A stretch of 64,000 nucleotides of DNA from Agrobacterium rubi TR3 = NBRC 13261 (GCF_000739935.1 NZ_BBJU01000027.1:95735-159734), one strand, 5' to 3'. Positions 16,576-26,297 are shown, numbered from the stretch's first letter. The notes: generated by a model from the letters alone, not told the origin. Numbers and translations: made by a program.

Positions 16576-17490
16576 TTAGTTCAACGTGTGTGTCGTCAGC
16601 CACTCTTCGGCCACCACATCGAAGCTGTCGTGATTGGCAAGGCGACCGTTCATCACGATCAGATCCTTGGTCGTCAAAGCGGACGAAACCGCATCTAGTG
16701 TTTTCGTCACCGTATCGTTGACCTTTGCCTTTGCCATGACCGGCACGATGTTCTGGGCCGGGAATAGGTTCTTTATGTCTTCCAGAATGACCAGGTCGTT
16801 GGCCGCAATTGCCGGGTCCGTCGAGAAGAGGTTTGCTACCTGAACTTGGTCGTTCAGGAGTGCAGAAAGGGTCAGCGGGCCGCCGACATCCAGGGACTTG
16901 AACGACTCGAACTCAAGCCCGTAAAGGTCCTTCAGGCCGATAATGCCTTCCTTGCGCGTCTTCCATTCCGGCGGGCCGCCGAGGACGAGTTCTGATGCAA
17001 CCGGCGCGAGATCGGCAATCGTCTTGAGCTCGTATTTCTCCGCCGTCGCGCGGGTCACGGCAACGCCATCGGAATCCTGCGCCTGGGATGGTGTCAGCAT
17101 CGTGACGCCTGCCGGCAGCGCGGTCTTCAGAGCCTTCGCTACGTCTTCCGGCGAGTGGGCGCTGGCATTCTTGTCGAGGTAGCTCAAGGTCGCGCCGGCA
17201 TATTCCGGCAGGAGATCGATCGAGCCGTCGAGAAGTGCTGGCATATAAACTTCGCGACTGCCGATGCTGAGCTTCGTTTCAGTCTTGATGCCCTTTGCCT
17301 CCAGCGCCTTTGCATAGATCGTGGCCAGAAGCTGGCTTTCAGGAAAATCGGCCGAGCCGACGATGATGGTGGACGTATCCGTACGCTGAGCCGGCGCATT
17401 CCCGAGGGGGTCGGTCTGGGCAAGTGTCGTAGTGGCGGAAAACACGATGAGCGCAAACGCGCCGGCGGAATTTAAGATACTGAATGCCAT
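16576..17490 (-). CDS. Quaternary-amine-type ABC substrate-binding protein (OpuCC/YehZ family)
   Basis: A 304-residue periplasmic protein of the glycine-betaine/choline/carnitine class. A signal peptide is clear after ATG 17490 (MAFSILNSAGAFALIVFSATTTLAQ, cleavage near residue 25). The mature protein begins IIVGSADFPESQLLATIYAKALEAKG, the family's opening strand and helix, followed by DGSIDLLPEYAGATLSYLD and SQAQDSDGVAVTRATAEKY. AAAAGGAG precedes the start. It serves the two permeases and ATPase upstream. Family ligands carry a trimethylammonium group, which supports a histidine-betaine substrate for the neighbouring lyase, but plain choline or betaine uptake is also possible. Confidence 0.85.
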   Translation of the reverse strand: MAFSILNSAGAFALIVFSATTTLAQTDPLGNAPAQRTDTSTIIVGSADFPESQLLATIYAKALEAKGIKTETKLSIGSREVYMPALLDGSIDLLPEYAGATLSYLDKNASAHSPEDVAKALKTALPAGVTMLTPSQAQDSDGVAVTRATAEKYELKTIADLAPVASELVLGGPPEWKTRKEGIIGLKDLYGLEFESFKSLDVGGPLTLSALLNDQVQVANLFSTDPAIAANDLVILEDIKNLFPAQNIVPVMAKAKVNDTVTKTLDAVSSALTTKDLIVMNGRLANHDSFDVVAEEWLTTHTLN

Positions 17491-17555
17491 GCAAGCTACT
17501 CCTTTTGTTTCAATGTCGTCAGGATGAAATTGCAGTCTAGGTTGGTGTTCCTGCC

Positions 17556-18227
17556 TTATGCGCGGCGGGTTAGTCCCGGTGATACCGTAAGCCGCAACAT
17601 AATGCCGATCACCAGATCGACCACAAGTGCGAGCAAACCGACCAGAACGGCGCCGGCCGCCATCTGGTAGTAGTCGTTCTGCGCTCGGCCATCGATAATG
17701 AGACGCCCAAGCCCGCCGAGCGATACATAGGCGGCAATGGTTGCCGTAGAGATGATCTGCAGCGTCGCGCTCCGCAGCCCGGAGAAAATGAGCGGTAGGG
17801 CGCAAGGGAGTTCGACATCGAAGAGAATATCGAGCGGACGCTTGCCCATGCCGCGCGCCGCATCCACCGCTGCCGGATCCACCGCCGCAACCCCGGCATA
17901 TGTTGCGCTCATGATGGGCGGTACGGCCAGCAGCACGAGAACGATGATGCTGGGCACGATGAATGCCATGTCGGACGCAAAGATCGGACCGAAGAGGATG
18001 ACGAGCAGTACGATAAGACCAAGGCTCGGCAGTGCACGCAGTGCGTTCGCGAGGCCAGCAATGACAACCACACCGCGGCCGGTGTGTCCGACATAAAGAC
18101 CGATCGGCAAGCCGATTAGGCAGGAGAAGAAGAGGGCAACACCGCTATAGATCAGGTGCTGAATGACGAGGGCGAAGACGCCATCGGTGCCTGTCCAGTG
18201 GGCCGGATCGGAAAACCATGCGATCAT
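17556..18227 (-). CDS. ABC permease, quaternary-amine type (OpuCB/YehW family)
   Basis: A 223-residue permease with five to six membrane segments (for example LIYSGVALFFSCLIGLPIGLYVG, VVVIAGLANALRALPSLGLIVLLVILFG, YYQMAAGAVLVGLLALVVDLVIGIML) and an EAA-like loop VDAARGMGKRPLDILFDVELPCALPLIFSGL. ATG 18227 overlaps the stop of the preceding permease (ATGA), so translation is coupled. Longer readings upstream would lie inside that gene. Probably forms a heterodimer with the other permease. Confidence 0.87.
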   Translation of the reverse strand: MIAWFSDPAHWTGTDGVFALVIQHLIYSGVALFFSCLIGLPIGLYVGHTGRGVVVIAGLANALRALPSLGLIVLLVILFGPIFASDMAFIVPSIIVLVLLAVPPIMSATYAGVAAVDPAAVDAARGMGKRPLDILFDVELPCALPLIFSGLRSATLQIISTATIAAYVSLGGLGRLIIDGRAQNDYYQMAAGAVLVGLLALVVDLVIGIMLRLTVSPGLTRRA

Positions 18228-18874
18228 CGTTCTGCACCTCCGGGCTGCCACGGTGTCAGCTGTTTTGTGGCAAAGACCACGATCCCATCGAGCAAAGCTG
18301 CCAGCAGCACGCAAAGAACGATACCGGCGATGATCGGCGTCAGGAAGCGCAGTTGAAGCCCTTGCGTGAAGAGTAGACCGAGCTGCGGCGTGCCGACGAG
18401 TGCTGCGACTGAGACGATGCTGACATTGGACACCACGGCGACACGGAGGCCCGCGGCAATGACCGGCACCGCAAGAGGTAGCTCAACGAAAATAAGCCGC
18501 GGCAATGTGCGGTAGCCCATGGCGTTGGCAGCCTGAATGACGTCGGGCTGCACGGAATCGAGGCCGTCATTGACGGTGCGGATGAGAAGAGCCAGCGCAT
18601 AAATCGTCAGCGCCACGAGCACATTAAGCGGGTCTAGAATGCGCGTACCGAGAACGAGCGGCAAGAGAACGAAGAGGGCTAGAGACGGGATGGTGTAAAG
18701 CAAACCAGCCGCGCCCAGCATGCTTGAGCGGAAGAAGCCGGCCCTCTGCGCAAGCCAACCAAGAGGAAGAGCGAGGAGGAGGCCGATGACCACGGGAATG
18801 ACGGAAAGCCAAAGGTGCCAGAGGAAGAGTTCGGCGATACGGCCGGACTCGCGGTACAGCCAATCGAACCTCAT
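18224..18874 (-). CDS. ABC permease, quaternary-amine type (OpuCD/YehY family)
   Basis: A 216-residue permease with segments LFLWHLWLSVIPVVIGLLLALPLGWLA, MLGAAGLLYTIPSLALFVLLPLVLG and LNVLVALTIYALALLIRTVNDGL. Its EAA loop is VIQAANAMGYRTLPRLIFVELPLAVPVIAAGL. It overlaps both neighbours by four bases (ATGA at each junction), making a tightly coupled ATPase-permease-permease set. It belongs to the same betaine/choline/carnitine class as the binding protein. Confidence 0.87.
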   Translation of the reverse strand: MRFDWLYRESGRIAELFLWHLWLSVIPVVIGLLLALPLGWLAQRAGFFRSSMLGAAGLLYTIPSLALFVLLPLVLGTRILDPLNVLVALTIYALALLIRTVNDGLDSVQPDVIQAANAMGYRTLPRLIFVELPLAVPVIAAGLRVAVVSNVSIVSVAALVGTPQLGLLFTQGLQLRFLTPIIAGIVLCVLLAALLDGIVVFATKQLTPWQPGGAER

Positions 18875-19986
18875 GCATGCGCTCCCATGCGACCGGTGCG
18901 CGCCGCCTCGATCGCGGCTGCCACATGAGACAGGGTGACGGTGCCCGCCAATTTACCTGATGGACCGACGATCACGCCTCGGCCTGATGGTGAACTGAGT
19001 GCAGCATCAAGGACATGGCGCAGGCTGCTGCCTTCGACGGCAAGCGTGCCACTAAGATTGAGATCGCCATCTCTTAATGGAGCCTTGACGCTTTCGATAT
19101 CGGCCCAGCCTAGCGGCCGGTGCTCGGCGTCTGCGACAAGCACCCATCTGTCGATCGCAATCTGAAGAAGGGACTCCGGAGTGGCGCCGAGCGTGGCTGT
19201 CGGCTCCTGGCCAAGTGGCACGCCGTCATTGTTGAATTCGGCAAAGCCAAGGATGCGATAACCCCGGTCACGTCCAATGAAATCGGCGACGAAGTCGTCG
19301 GCGGGTCTTGCCAGCAATTGCTGGGGGGTAGCGATCTGCGCCAGCGTTCCGCCGGTGCGCAGGACTGCGACCTGATCTCCAAGCTTCAGAGCCTCGTCGA
19401 TGTCATGCGTAACCATAATAATGGTCTTGCCGATTTCGTGTTGGAGGCGCAGGAACTCGTCCTGCAACTGGGCGCGGACAACCGGATCGACAGCGCTGAA
19501 AGGTTCGTCCATGAGCATGAATTTCGGGTCTGACGCGAGTGCTCGGGCAACGCCCACTCGCTGTTGCTGGCCACCGGAAAGTTGCCATGGATAGCGATTG
19601 GCGAAGGCGGAGGAGAGGCCGACACGTTCCAAGAGGTCATGAGCAGTGCGAAGCGCCTGCTGCGTGGGCGTTCCGTTCAGCCGCGCGGTTGTAGCGATGT
19701 TTTGCACGACTGTGCGGTGGGGAAACAGTCCGGCGTTTTGAATGACGTACCCGATCCTGCGGCGCAGCAGCGCGACATCCATCGCATCCGCTGGCTCGCC
19801 GTCGAGAAGAATTCTGCCCGAGGAGGGCGTGATCAGTCGGTTGACCATGCGAAGCGACGTCGTCTTGCCGCAGCCTGAAGGGCCGACAAAGATTGTAAGC
19901 TTGCCGGTTGGCGCAGTCAGCGACAAAGTGTCGACAGCCGTTGTTGGGCCGCGGTAATGCTTACTGACGTTGTCAAAAGTTATCAT
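18871..19986 (-). CDS. ABC ATP-binding protein, quaternary-amine type (OpuCA/ProV-like)
   Basis: A 371-residue ATPase. Walker A GPSGCGKT near residue 36, Q-loop VIQNAGLFPH, signature LSGGQQQR, Walker B FMLMDEPFSAVD, and switch His in MVTHDIDEAL. The extra C-terminal 130 residues (from about 245; ESLLQIAIDRWVLVADAEHRPLGWADIE, then LRHVLDAALSSPSGRGVIVGPSGKLAGTVTLSHVAAAI) look like a pair of CBS-type repeats, as in OpuCA, where they sense ionic strength or nucleotides. First gene of the operon; a HutC-like operator sits 57 bp before its start. Confidence 0.87.
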   Translation of the reverse strand: MITFDNVSKHYRGPTTAVDTLSLTAPTGKLTIFVGPSGCGKTTSLRMVNRLITPSSGRILLDGEPADAMDVALLRRRIGYVIQNAGLFPHRTVVQNIATTARLNGTPTQQALRTAHDLLERVGLSSAFANRYPWQLSGGQQQRVGVARALASDPKFMLMDEPFSAVDPVVRAQLQDEFLRLQHEIGKTIIMVTHDIDEALKLGDQVAVLRTGGTLAQIATPQQLLARPADDFVADFIGRDRGYRILGFAEFNNDGVPLGQEPTATLGATPESLLQIAIDRWVLVADAEHRPLGWADIESVKAPLRDGDLNLSGTLAVEGSSLRHVLDAALSSPSGRGVIVGPSGKLAGTVTLSHVAAAIEAARTGRMGAHA

Positions 19987-20613
19987 GTCGCAGTCCCCTG
20001 ATGTAGAAAATCGGATCTGGCCGAGGCTCCTATATGCGTTAGTTGTCTATACAAGCACGAACGCCAAACCTACGCAAGCAGGGCGCTCAAAAATTCTGCG
20101 CGCCCTAATTGTGCTTAATTTTTATGCGGGAGTGTCGTGGGGCAGCAGCTAGTTGGTGCACTTAAACGTGCGGTTTCGTTGCGGAGGTCGAGTCGGACCG
20201 GTTGCCGCGACGTACGAATTTTCTGGGAGTTTCTCTGAAAGAGGTGTCAAATCAATCTCAGTATTTCCAATAGGGGCACGAGTATTTCTCGCACAATGCT
20301 TCTAATTTAATCGCTTATGAGAACTAACGCGGGCAGCAGTTCGAATTCAGTCAAGGCGTTTGACGTTCTCCCCATCTTGAACCGCAACCCTTAATAAGGA
20401 TCGCCTTTTCAAATGCGCGGTCTGCGAAAGTTCACGACATAGAGGATCGGGCCGCAGACTGCACCTCGCTTAAGACGTTTTTTGAGACTTACCGGGAAAC
20501 GCATGGCTAGCTGCGCGACCGAAGGACCGGTTCCTGGACCGTTGCCGAGTATGGCGCAACCCGGCTGCATTCGCTTCTCGAGTATGTCCGCCCGCGATGA
20601 GCATCGCGAGAAG
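19987..20613. other. Noncoding region between the betaine-type operon and the COG0523 gene
   Basis: About 630 bp with no convincing gene. The left end carries the operon promoter with the HutC-like palindrome; the right end (about 20588-20610) carries a CGCGATG/CATCGCG hairpin near the terminator of the COG0523 gene. The middle (20150-20400) is relatively AT-rich and shows nothing I recognise. Confidence 0.5.
20043..20054. promoter_or_regulatory. HutC-like operator (TTGTCTATACAA)
   Basis: TTGTCTATACAA has TTGT/ACAA arms around CTAT and resembles HutC-family sites, which centre on TTGTATANACAA-type palindromes. It is 57 bp upstream of the first gene of the transporter-hutC-lyase operon, consistent with autoregulation by the HutC-like protein. 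Confidence 0.55.
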
Positions 20614-20644
20614 CAGGCCATCCGCAAAACTTGCGGATGGCCTG
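20614..20644. terminator. 14-bp hairpin downstream of the COG0523 gene
   Basis: CAGGCCATCCGCAA (20614-20627) pairs perfectly with TTGCGGATGGCCTG (20631-20644) across a 3-nt loop, starting 14 bp past the stop of the minus-strand COG0523 gene. It is a strong stem without a T-tract; most likely its transcription terminator or 3'-end protector. Confidence 0.65.
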
Positions 20645-20657
20645 GTGGTTGCGGCGG

Positions 20658-21863
20658 TCATACTGCCTGCCTTTGCCACGACGGGAACGGATCAGGCATA
20701 CCTTGCCAGCGATCTGGCAAAAATTCGGTGCTGTCGATCAGGCATTCGTCCAGTTCAGCTCGAATGGCCGCCTCATCCATGGGATCTGCGCCGATGAAAA
20801 CGATTTCCTGCCTTCGATCACCCCAGATCGGATCAAGGTAGGGTTTCATCATGTTTAGGAAGCCAGGGTCGTCGGGCCACTGGTCCTTCGGTACCGATGT
20901 CCACCATAGGCCCATCTTCTGAGTCCGTACGAGCGCACCCGCTTGACTTAGTTCGCCGACGTGGTCCGGACGTGTGGCAAGCCAGAAAAAACCTTTCGCG
21001 CGGACAACGCCCGACCACGAGCGATTGATGAATGACTGGAACTTCGCAGGATTGAACGGTTTCTTAGCGCGATAGACAAAGGACCGGATACCGTATCCCT
21101 CCGATTCTGGAACATGGTGGGCAAAGCCATGCAGTTCCTTGAACCAGAGAGGATAGGTCTCCGCTTTGGCGAAGTCGAAACGTCCTGTACCCAGCACTTC
21201 GTTGAGGCCGACCTTGCCGAAATCTGCCTCGATGAGTTTTGCATCGGCATTGAGGCTGGCGATGATCTTGCGTGCGGCGTCTCGCTGCTCGGGGCTCGCC
21301 GTGCCGATCTTGTTGAGGATCACGACATCGGCGAACTCAATCTGCTCGACGAGGAGATCTACGAGCGTTCGGTTGTCGCCGTCGCCAGCCGTCTCACCCC
21401 GGTCAGCCAAGAAATCGGAGGAACTGTAGTCCTTGAGCAGGTTGGCAGCGTCAACCACAGTCACCATCGTGTCGAGCCTTGCAACGTCGGAAAGACTGCG
21501 ACCATTCTCGTCGCGGAAGTCAAATGTTGCGGCGACTGGCAGTGGCTCGGCGATCCCGGTGGATTCGATCAGGAGATAATCGAATCGACCCTGCTCGGCC
21601 AGAGAGCGAACCTCCTGGAGGAGATCATCGCGCAATGTGCAACAGATGCAGCCATTGGTCATCTCTACTAGTTGTTCTTGAGTCCGCGAGAGGTTGGCTC
21701 CGCCATCACGCACCAGCGCGGCGTCAATGTTGACCTCGCTCATATCGTTGACAATGAGGGCAACGCGTAGACCTTCGCGATTGGTAAGGATGTGGTTGAG
21801 CAAGGTTGTTTTTCCGGCGCCGAGGAATCCCGACAATACCGTTACTGGGAGTTTCGACGTCAT
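20658..21863 (-). CDS. COG0523 G3E GTPase, putative zinc chaperone
   Basis: About 401 residues. P-loop [12 protein letters not shown] near 12-23, the metal-binding CxCC motif in [11 protein letters not shown] near 72, Walker B-like [11 protein letters not shown], and guanine-specificity ILNKIG. The C-terminal CobW_C domain holds [12 protein letters not shown] and a long tail typical of the ZigA/YciC/YeiR group (about 400 residues). These GTPases move zinc to client enzymes when zinc is scarce. I prefer ATG 21863 because GGAG is 6 nt upstream, whereas ATG 21869 is too close to it. Two Zur-like boxes 150-195 bp upstream support zinc-starvation control. Confidence 0.85.
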   Translation of the reverse strand: MTSKLPVTVLSGFLGAGKTTLLNHILTNREGLRVALIVNDMSEVNIDAALVRDGGANLSRTQEQLVEMTNGCICCTLRDDLLQEVRSLAEQGRFDYLLIESTGIAEPLPVAATFDFRDENGRSLSDVARLDTMVTVVDAANLLKDYSSSDFLADRGETAGDGDNRTLVDLLVEQIEFADVVILNKIGTASPEQRDAARKIIASLNADAKLIEADFGKVGLNEVLGTGRFDFAKAETYPLWFKELHGFAHHVPESEGYGIRSFVYRAKKPFNPAKFQSFINRSWSGVVRAKGFFWLATRPDHVGELSQAGALVRTQKMGLWWTSVPKDQWPDDPGFLNMMKPYLDPIWGDRRQEIVFIGADPMDEAAIRAELDECLIDSTEFLPDRWQGMPDPFPSWQRQAV

Positions 21864-22009
21864 TTGCATCTCCGTTGTTTCGAAAGGGAAGGGTGGAACA
21901 GCAAGCTTACGGAGCCGGGCGGAGGGGGCCGCTCACACTCTTCGACCACCGTTAGGACCAGATGCTTGTTTCGGGCCAATCTAGCAACAATGCCAAACCT
22001 CCGATCTAA

Positions 22010-22057
22010 CGTAATGGTATAACAACACAAACATTCGCGAATGTAATACCATTACAT
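22010..22057. promoter_or_regulatory. Two Zur-like boxes
   Basis: ATGTAATACCATTACAT at 22041-22057 is a perfect 17-bp palindrome. The neighbouring GTAATGGTATAAC at 22011-22023 matches its complementary-strand core GTAATGGTATTAC at 12 of 13 positions. Centres lie about 32 bp apart. The pattern resembles alphaproteobacterial Zur sites, and COG0523 GTPases of this type are well-known Zur targets. Confidence 0.7.
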
Positions 22058-22241
22058 ACTACATGGCTGTCAAGCCGTTTCGCCACCGATCTTTTTCCAC
22101 CCGCAGATTCGACGAGTACGGCCCGCCCTGACCGCGAAAATCCATCTTGAACAAGCGAGGAGACATGTTCGCCAACCCTTTTGCCAAGAGGAAACCGCCA
22201 TACAGACATCGACTGGGTCGTCTCAGTCAACGCATGGGACC

Positions 22242-22355
22242 ATGCCTGTAACGTTGCTGACCGGGTTCCTCGGCGCAGGGAAAACAACGTTACTCAACGA
22301 CATTCCTCGGGAGTCCGGAGTGGCGAACGCGGTTAATTCTAACAAGGTGCTTTGA
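22242..22355 (+). pseudogene. Truncated N-terminus of a second COG0523 GTPase
   Basis: From ATG 22242 the frame reads [20 protein letters not shown] and then diverges to a stop at 22353-22355 (37 residues). The first 20 residues are an exact P-loop start of the COG0523 family; everything after it is lost. It lies head-to-head with the intact gene and beyond the Zur boxes, so the boxes may once have served both genes. Confidence 0.75.
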
Positions 22356-22838
22356 TCTAATGATGATGAACCCGCGATGGAGAGGACCGGCCGCAACATT
22401 GATCTTTGACATATTCTTCCGGCAGTTTGTGTGTCATCTAGGCGACGTCAATGAACCTCGGGATGCCATTACATATTGGTACGCTGCCTATCGTTATCAG
22501 TGATAGTATCTGGACTGATCGCCTGGTTTTCCAGGAAAATGTGGTACGTAGGAACGATCATAACATTCGCTCAGTTGCCTGCGCTCGTCGCTGCGAACAA
22601 CGACCCTTCATTCATGATGGGCCTGCTTTTTTGCTTGTTTTGTCGCTTCCTGCCAGCGCGGCATCAGCGCTTGCAATGCAATTGCGACGTTGCTGATGAG
22701 AGTGGGGGGCTCTTGGCGCGCTAGATGCAATGAAGAGCTGCTAACAACGGCAGAATTTTCCGGCGAAAGTTATCTTGATCTGCGCGGTGTGTTTGTGCTC
22801 GTCTTTCGTGAAAACCGACAGATCTGGAGCATCTCAAC
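22356..22838. other. Noncoding/degenerate stretch between two gene relics
   Basis: About 480 bp without a recognisable gene. A frame at about 22476-22724 would encode a short hydrophobic peptide (SLSVIVSGLIAWFSRKMWYV), but it has no ribosome site or family resemblance. It sits between the COG0523 and GNAT fragments and looks like decayed sequence. Confidence 0.5.
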
Positions 22839-22940
22839 ATGTAATTTATCGAGAACGAGCGTCTGATCCTGAGATTATTTCAGGCAGGGGATGCTGATGA
22901 TCTATTTGCTTATAAGTTGCTCGCTGCCCATAGCCTGTGA
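22839..22940 (+). pseudogene. GNAT acetyltransferase N-terminal remnant
   Basis: Frame from 22839: ATG, an immediate TAA, then FIENERLILRLFQAGDADDLFAYK and a stop at 22938-22940. The FIxxERLxLRxF...DADDLFAY pattern is the start of RimJ/RimL-type N-acetyltransferases. It is broken by the early stop and by loss of the rest of the domain. Confidence 0.55.
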
Positions 22941-23022
22941 CCGGAATTGTTTTAATTTACCATCGTTTGCGGATTATTTATACGTTTAGCCGAGGATGCC
23001 GCTAGTATTCAGGGGCGGGTCA

Positions 23023-25218
23023 ATGAAAAAACTTTTTAGTACTGTGTCGGGAAAACTCATTTTGGCGACGGGAACCGCCATTACGGGTATCCTCATCGCT
23101 TATACGGCTTTCAATGTTGTCGCTGTCAAATCTGCGACAGAACGCGACGTGATGGCCTTGGCGAACGAAAAGGCCGGTTTGGTCAGCCAGCACGTTGCAA
23201 CAGATATTTCCGAAGCAACATCAGCTGGCGCAACACTTGCTGCTACGATCACAGGAATTATTGGCGATGGCTCTCGCAGCCGCGCGGATATTATAGCCAT
23301 GATCAAGTCGGTTGCTCCGCAATATCCAAACGTGTTCGGGGCCTGGATGTGCGAGCTGATCGATGGCAGGAGCCCGAAGCCTACAGTCGGTAATGATGGA
23401 TTGAACAAGGAAGGTATCTTCACGCCCTACTGGACGAAAGGAAACGGTGGCCAGATGGAGTTTTCCACCTGGACCATCAAACCGGGAGATGAATACTACA
23501 GCGGTGTGCTAAAGAGCGGGAACGCCATTATCACCTCGCCTTATCTCACCAACATGTCAAAGCTTGTCACATCGGTGTCGGTGCCGGTCAAGATCGACGG
23601 CAAGGTCGTCGGCATGGCGGGCGTCGATATCAAGCTCGACGATCTAACGGCGAGTTTGGCACGGATGAAGCCGTTTGAAGGCGGTAGCGTCATGCTGCTC
23701 GCCAGCAACGGCAAATGGTTGACCCATCCGAACTCGGATAATCTGATGAAGGATTATTCTGACGTTGGTGCTGCAGATGTCAAACAGTCGTTGGCAGATG
23801 GCAAGATGAGGGTCGTGACCGGACTTCCGGACGGTTCGGTGCGCCTCATCTATCCATTCACTGCATCCGGCATGAACACCACGTGGGCGACTGTGCTCGA
23901 CGTTCCGTCAACGGTTTTTTCCGCTCCGGTATGGCATCAGGTCTACAGCACTCTGATTGGCGGGCTACTTATTCTGTGTGTCACGCTTGGCGTCATTCTA
24001 CTGGCGAGCCAGATCCTTATCAAAAAGCCATTGACGGCGGTTCTGAGCGCTGTCGGCAAGATGGCAGATGGCAATTACAGGGATCCGGTTGGTCAGACGG
24101 CCAAGAAGGATGAGCTAGGCAGACTGACGGCCGCGCTCGAGACGTTTCGATTTGCCTTGGCCCGGGGTGAAGAAATGCAGGCTGAGCAGGAGGAACTCCA
24201 GCGCCAGATCGACGGCGACCGCAAGCGCCAGAACGCGATCGACAGCGACAAGGCTGACGATCTGCGTCGCTTTGTTGAAATCGTCCAGAGCAGCTTCAAT
24301 TCCCTTGCTGCCGGAGATTTGACGGTGCGCATGAACGAGCGAGTTGCGCCCGAATTTGATGCCATCCGGCAGAACTTCAACGTATCTGTTTCTTCGCTTG
24401 AAGAAACGATCGGCAACGTCGTTAACGCAGTCTATACGATACGCTCCGGTCTCTCTGAGATATCCACGGCGTCGAATGACTTGGCCCGGCGTACCGAGCA
24501 GCAGGCTGCCTCGCTTGAGGAAACCGTCGCGGCTCTGGGTGAAGTCACTCGTGGCGTAAACAATACTGCAGATGGCGCATCGACTGCGCAAAAAACTGTG
24601 AATGTCGCTCGTGGGGATGCTGAGAAGGGTGGCGAAGTCGTCGCCCGCGCGATTGCGGCGATGATGGAAATTCAGGGGTCCTCAAGCAAAATTGGCAATA
24701 TCATCAGCGTCATTGATGAGATTGCTTTTCAGACCAACCTGCTTGCACTGAATGCAGGCGTCGAGGCTGCACGGGCAGGTGAGGCGGGCAAGGGCTTTGC
24801 GGTCGTGGCGCAGGAGGTGCGTGAACTTGCACAGCGCTCCGCCAAGGCTGCGAAAGAAATCAAGGAACTGATCTCCATGTCATCCAACCAGGTCGAGGCT
24901 GGTGTCCAACTGGTCGAGGAAACCGGTTCATCTCTAGGCAAGATTGTCGAACAGGTTTTGGGAATGAGCCACACCGTCCATCAGATTGCTGCAAATGCGC
25001 GTGAACAGGCGGTGAGCCTGCGGGAGGTGTCGTCCGCAGCAGATCAGATGGATAAAGTCACACAGCAGAACGCGGCCATGGTGGAGGAAACGACGGCTGC
25101 CGCTCAGAGTCTTGCACAGGAAACCGAAAAACTGGCTGCAATCATCGGTCGTTTCAAAGTAATGGGAAATCAAGCGCGGACCCAGAACCACGAGTTTCAG
25201 TACCAAGCGGCTAGCTGA
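23023..25218 (+). CDS. Methyl-accepting chemotaxis protein with dCache sensor
   Basis: A 731-residue chemoreceptor. After ATG 23023 ([28 protein letters not shown] upstream) come TM1 at about 10-32, a periplasmic double-Cache domain to about 305 (including the [24 protein letters not shown] strand pair), TM2 at about 308-332 ([21 protein letters not shown]), HAMP to about 390, and a second HAMP-like/coiled segment ([26 protein letters not shown]). The signalling hairpin tip [31 protein letters not shown] follows at about 565-600. The C-terminus HEFQYQAAS has no canonical pentapeptide, so adaptation enzymes must act without that tether. No che genes are nearby; it would plug into the chromosomal pathway. 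dCache domains usually bind amino or organic acids. Confidence 0.92.
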   Translation: MKKLFSTVSGKLILATGTAITGILIAYTAFNVVAVKSATERDVMALANEKAGLVSQHVATDISEATSAGATLAATITGIIGDGSRSRADIIAMIKSVAPQYPNVFGAWMCELIDGRSPKPTVGNDGLNKEGIFTPYWTKGNGGQMEFSTWTIKPGDEYYSGVLKSGNAIITSPYLTNMSKLVTSVSVPVKIDGKVVGMAGVDIKLDDLTASLARMKPFEGGSVMLLASNGKWLTHPNSDNLMKDYSDVGAADVKQSLADGKMRVVTGLPDGSVRLIYPFTASGMNTTWATVLDVPSTVFSAPVWHQVYSTLIGGLLILCVTLGVILLASQILIKKPLTAVLSAVGKMADGNYRDPVGQTAKKDELGRLTAALETFRFALARGEEMQAEQEELQRQIDGDRKRQNAIDSDKADDLRRFVEIVQSSFNSLAAGDLTVRMNERVAPEFDAIRQNFNVSVSSLEETIGNVVNAVYTIRSGLSEISTASNDLARRTEQQAASLEETVAALGEVTRGVNNTADGASTAQKTVNVARGDAEKGGEVVARAIAAMMEIQGSSSKIGNIISVIDEIAFQTNLLALNAGVEAARAGEAGKGFAVVAQEVRELAQRSAKAAKEIKELISMSSNQVEAGVQLVEETGSSLGKIVEQVLGMSHTVHQIAANAREQAVSLREVSSAADQMDKVTQQNAAMVEETTAAAQSLAQETEKLAAIIGRFKVMGNQARTQNHEFQYQAAS

Positions 25219-25514
25219 CGTGAAGCCTTAGAAGTCCAGAATTAGAGAGTGACCAATCTCTCAAGCTCGCCTGTGAGGAAACGATACCATTGTGAATGTA
25301 AGTTGGCTTTGCGCTGATAGCTGCGGGGGATTGAGCAATGATGGGATATCAGCAACTCCGGAGCGCTGAAGGGAAACCTAGTAATACCTCCGACACAAGA
25401 CCTAAAGTGGCGGATAAGGGGTTAATCATCGAGTTTTCTTAAAATGGCATCGGCCAAATGCAGCGTTGCCAGACTTACTCCAACGTTGGCCCGGAAACAG
25501 TCTGCCAATCGCAT
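25219..25514. other. Intergenic region after the chemoreceptor
   Basis: Nearly 300 bp between a plus-strand and a convergent minus-strand gene. I see no gene, clear terminator or repeat. Confidence 0.5.
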
Positions 25515-26297
25515 CTAGTTTCGAGGCTCTCCGATGAAAGCGCCAGGTGTTGTCGCTGTCACCTGCCTGAACGCACAGGAAAACGCGGCAGTGCTTGAGA
25601 AGCCTGCGTCGCTCGCCACGTCGGCGATTGCCTTGCCCAGGGCAAGCTGCTCCATGGCTTTTACGATCCGCGCCCGTTGCCTCCAGGCTTTGAGCGTCAT
25701 TCCCGTCTCCATCGGGAACAGACGGCTTGCTGTCCGAACCGAGGTTGCGGCTCGCGATGCCAACTCGTTCAAATCCATGCGATTGCGATGATCGCCAAGA
25801 GCGATCTCAGCCACCCGCTTTGCGACAGGGTTACTGGGTATAGGAAGGTAGGTCGGTGCATCTGACACTGCGCTCAGTTCAAGTAATATCAGCCTCACCA
25901 CAAGTTCTGCTTTAACCGATGACGCATCGTCTTCAACTGCCGCTGCAAGCAGGGACTGGAGTAACGGTGTGACCTTGGATGCGAAGGCACGGTCCGGGAA
26001 ATTTGGAGGAGCCCAGATCGCCATTGCAGGTGGTTGCCACTGCACCATCCAAAGCTCGGCGTCGGTTATGATATCCAGGCGATGCAGAACACCTGCCGGA
26101 ATCCATGCCGCAAGCTGGGGAGGCACAAGCCAGACACCTTCATCAGTATGAAGCTGGATCATACCAGACGCAGCATAGGTGAGTTGCGCCTCATCATGAC
26201 TATGGAGCGGCAAGGCTGAACCGCTCGGTTTGCTCATGCGGTGGATATTGAAAGGTGGGTGCATGTGGAATGGCCTGTCCGCGATGCGGATTGGCAT
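25515..26297 (-). CDS. AraC-family transcriptional regulator (cupin plus HTH)
   Basis: About 260 residues. The N-terminal cupin sensor shows LPLHSHDEAQLTYAASGMIQLHTDEGVWLVPPQLAAWIPAGVLH, and the C-terminal double helix-turn-helix from about 160 includes LASRAATSVRTASRLFPMETGMTLKAWRQRARI and IADVASDAGFSSTAAFSCAFRQVTATTPGAF. ATG 26297 was chosen; a GTG at 26300 is equally possible and no strong ribosome site is visible. It is divergent from the oxidoreductase gene with only 57 bp between starts, so it very likely controls that gene. Confidence 0.87.
   Translation of the reverse strand: MPIRIADRPFHMHPPFNIHRMSKPSGSALPLHSHDEAQLTYAASGMIQLHTDEGVWLVPPQLAAWIPAGVLHRLDIITDAELWMVQWQPPAMAIWAPPNFPDRAFASKVTPLLQSLLAAAVEDDASSVKAELVVRLILLELSAVSDAPTYLPIPSNPVAKRVAEIALGDHRNRMDLNELASRAATSVRTASRLFPMETGMTLKAWRQRARIVKAMEQLALGKAIADVASDAGFSSTAAFSCAFRQVTATTPGAFIGEPRN

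Noticed and set aside
22476..22724. A small hydrophobic protein gene between the two relics
   Set aside because: No ribosome binding site, non-ATG start possible only, and surroundings are degenerate.
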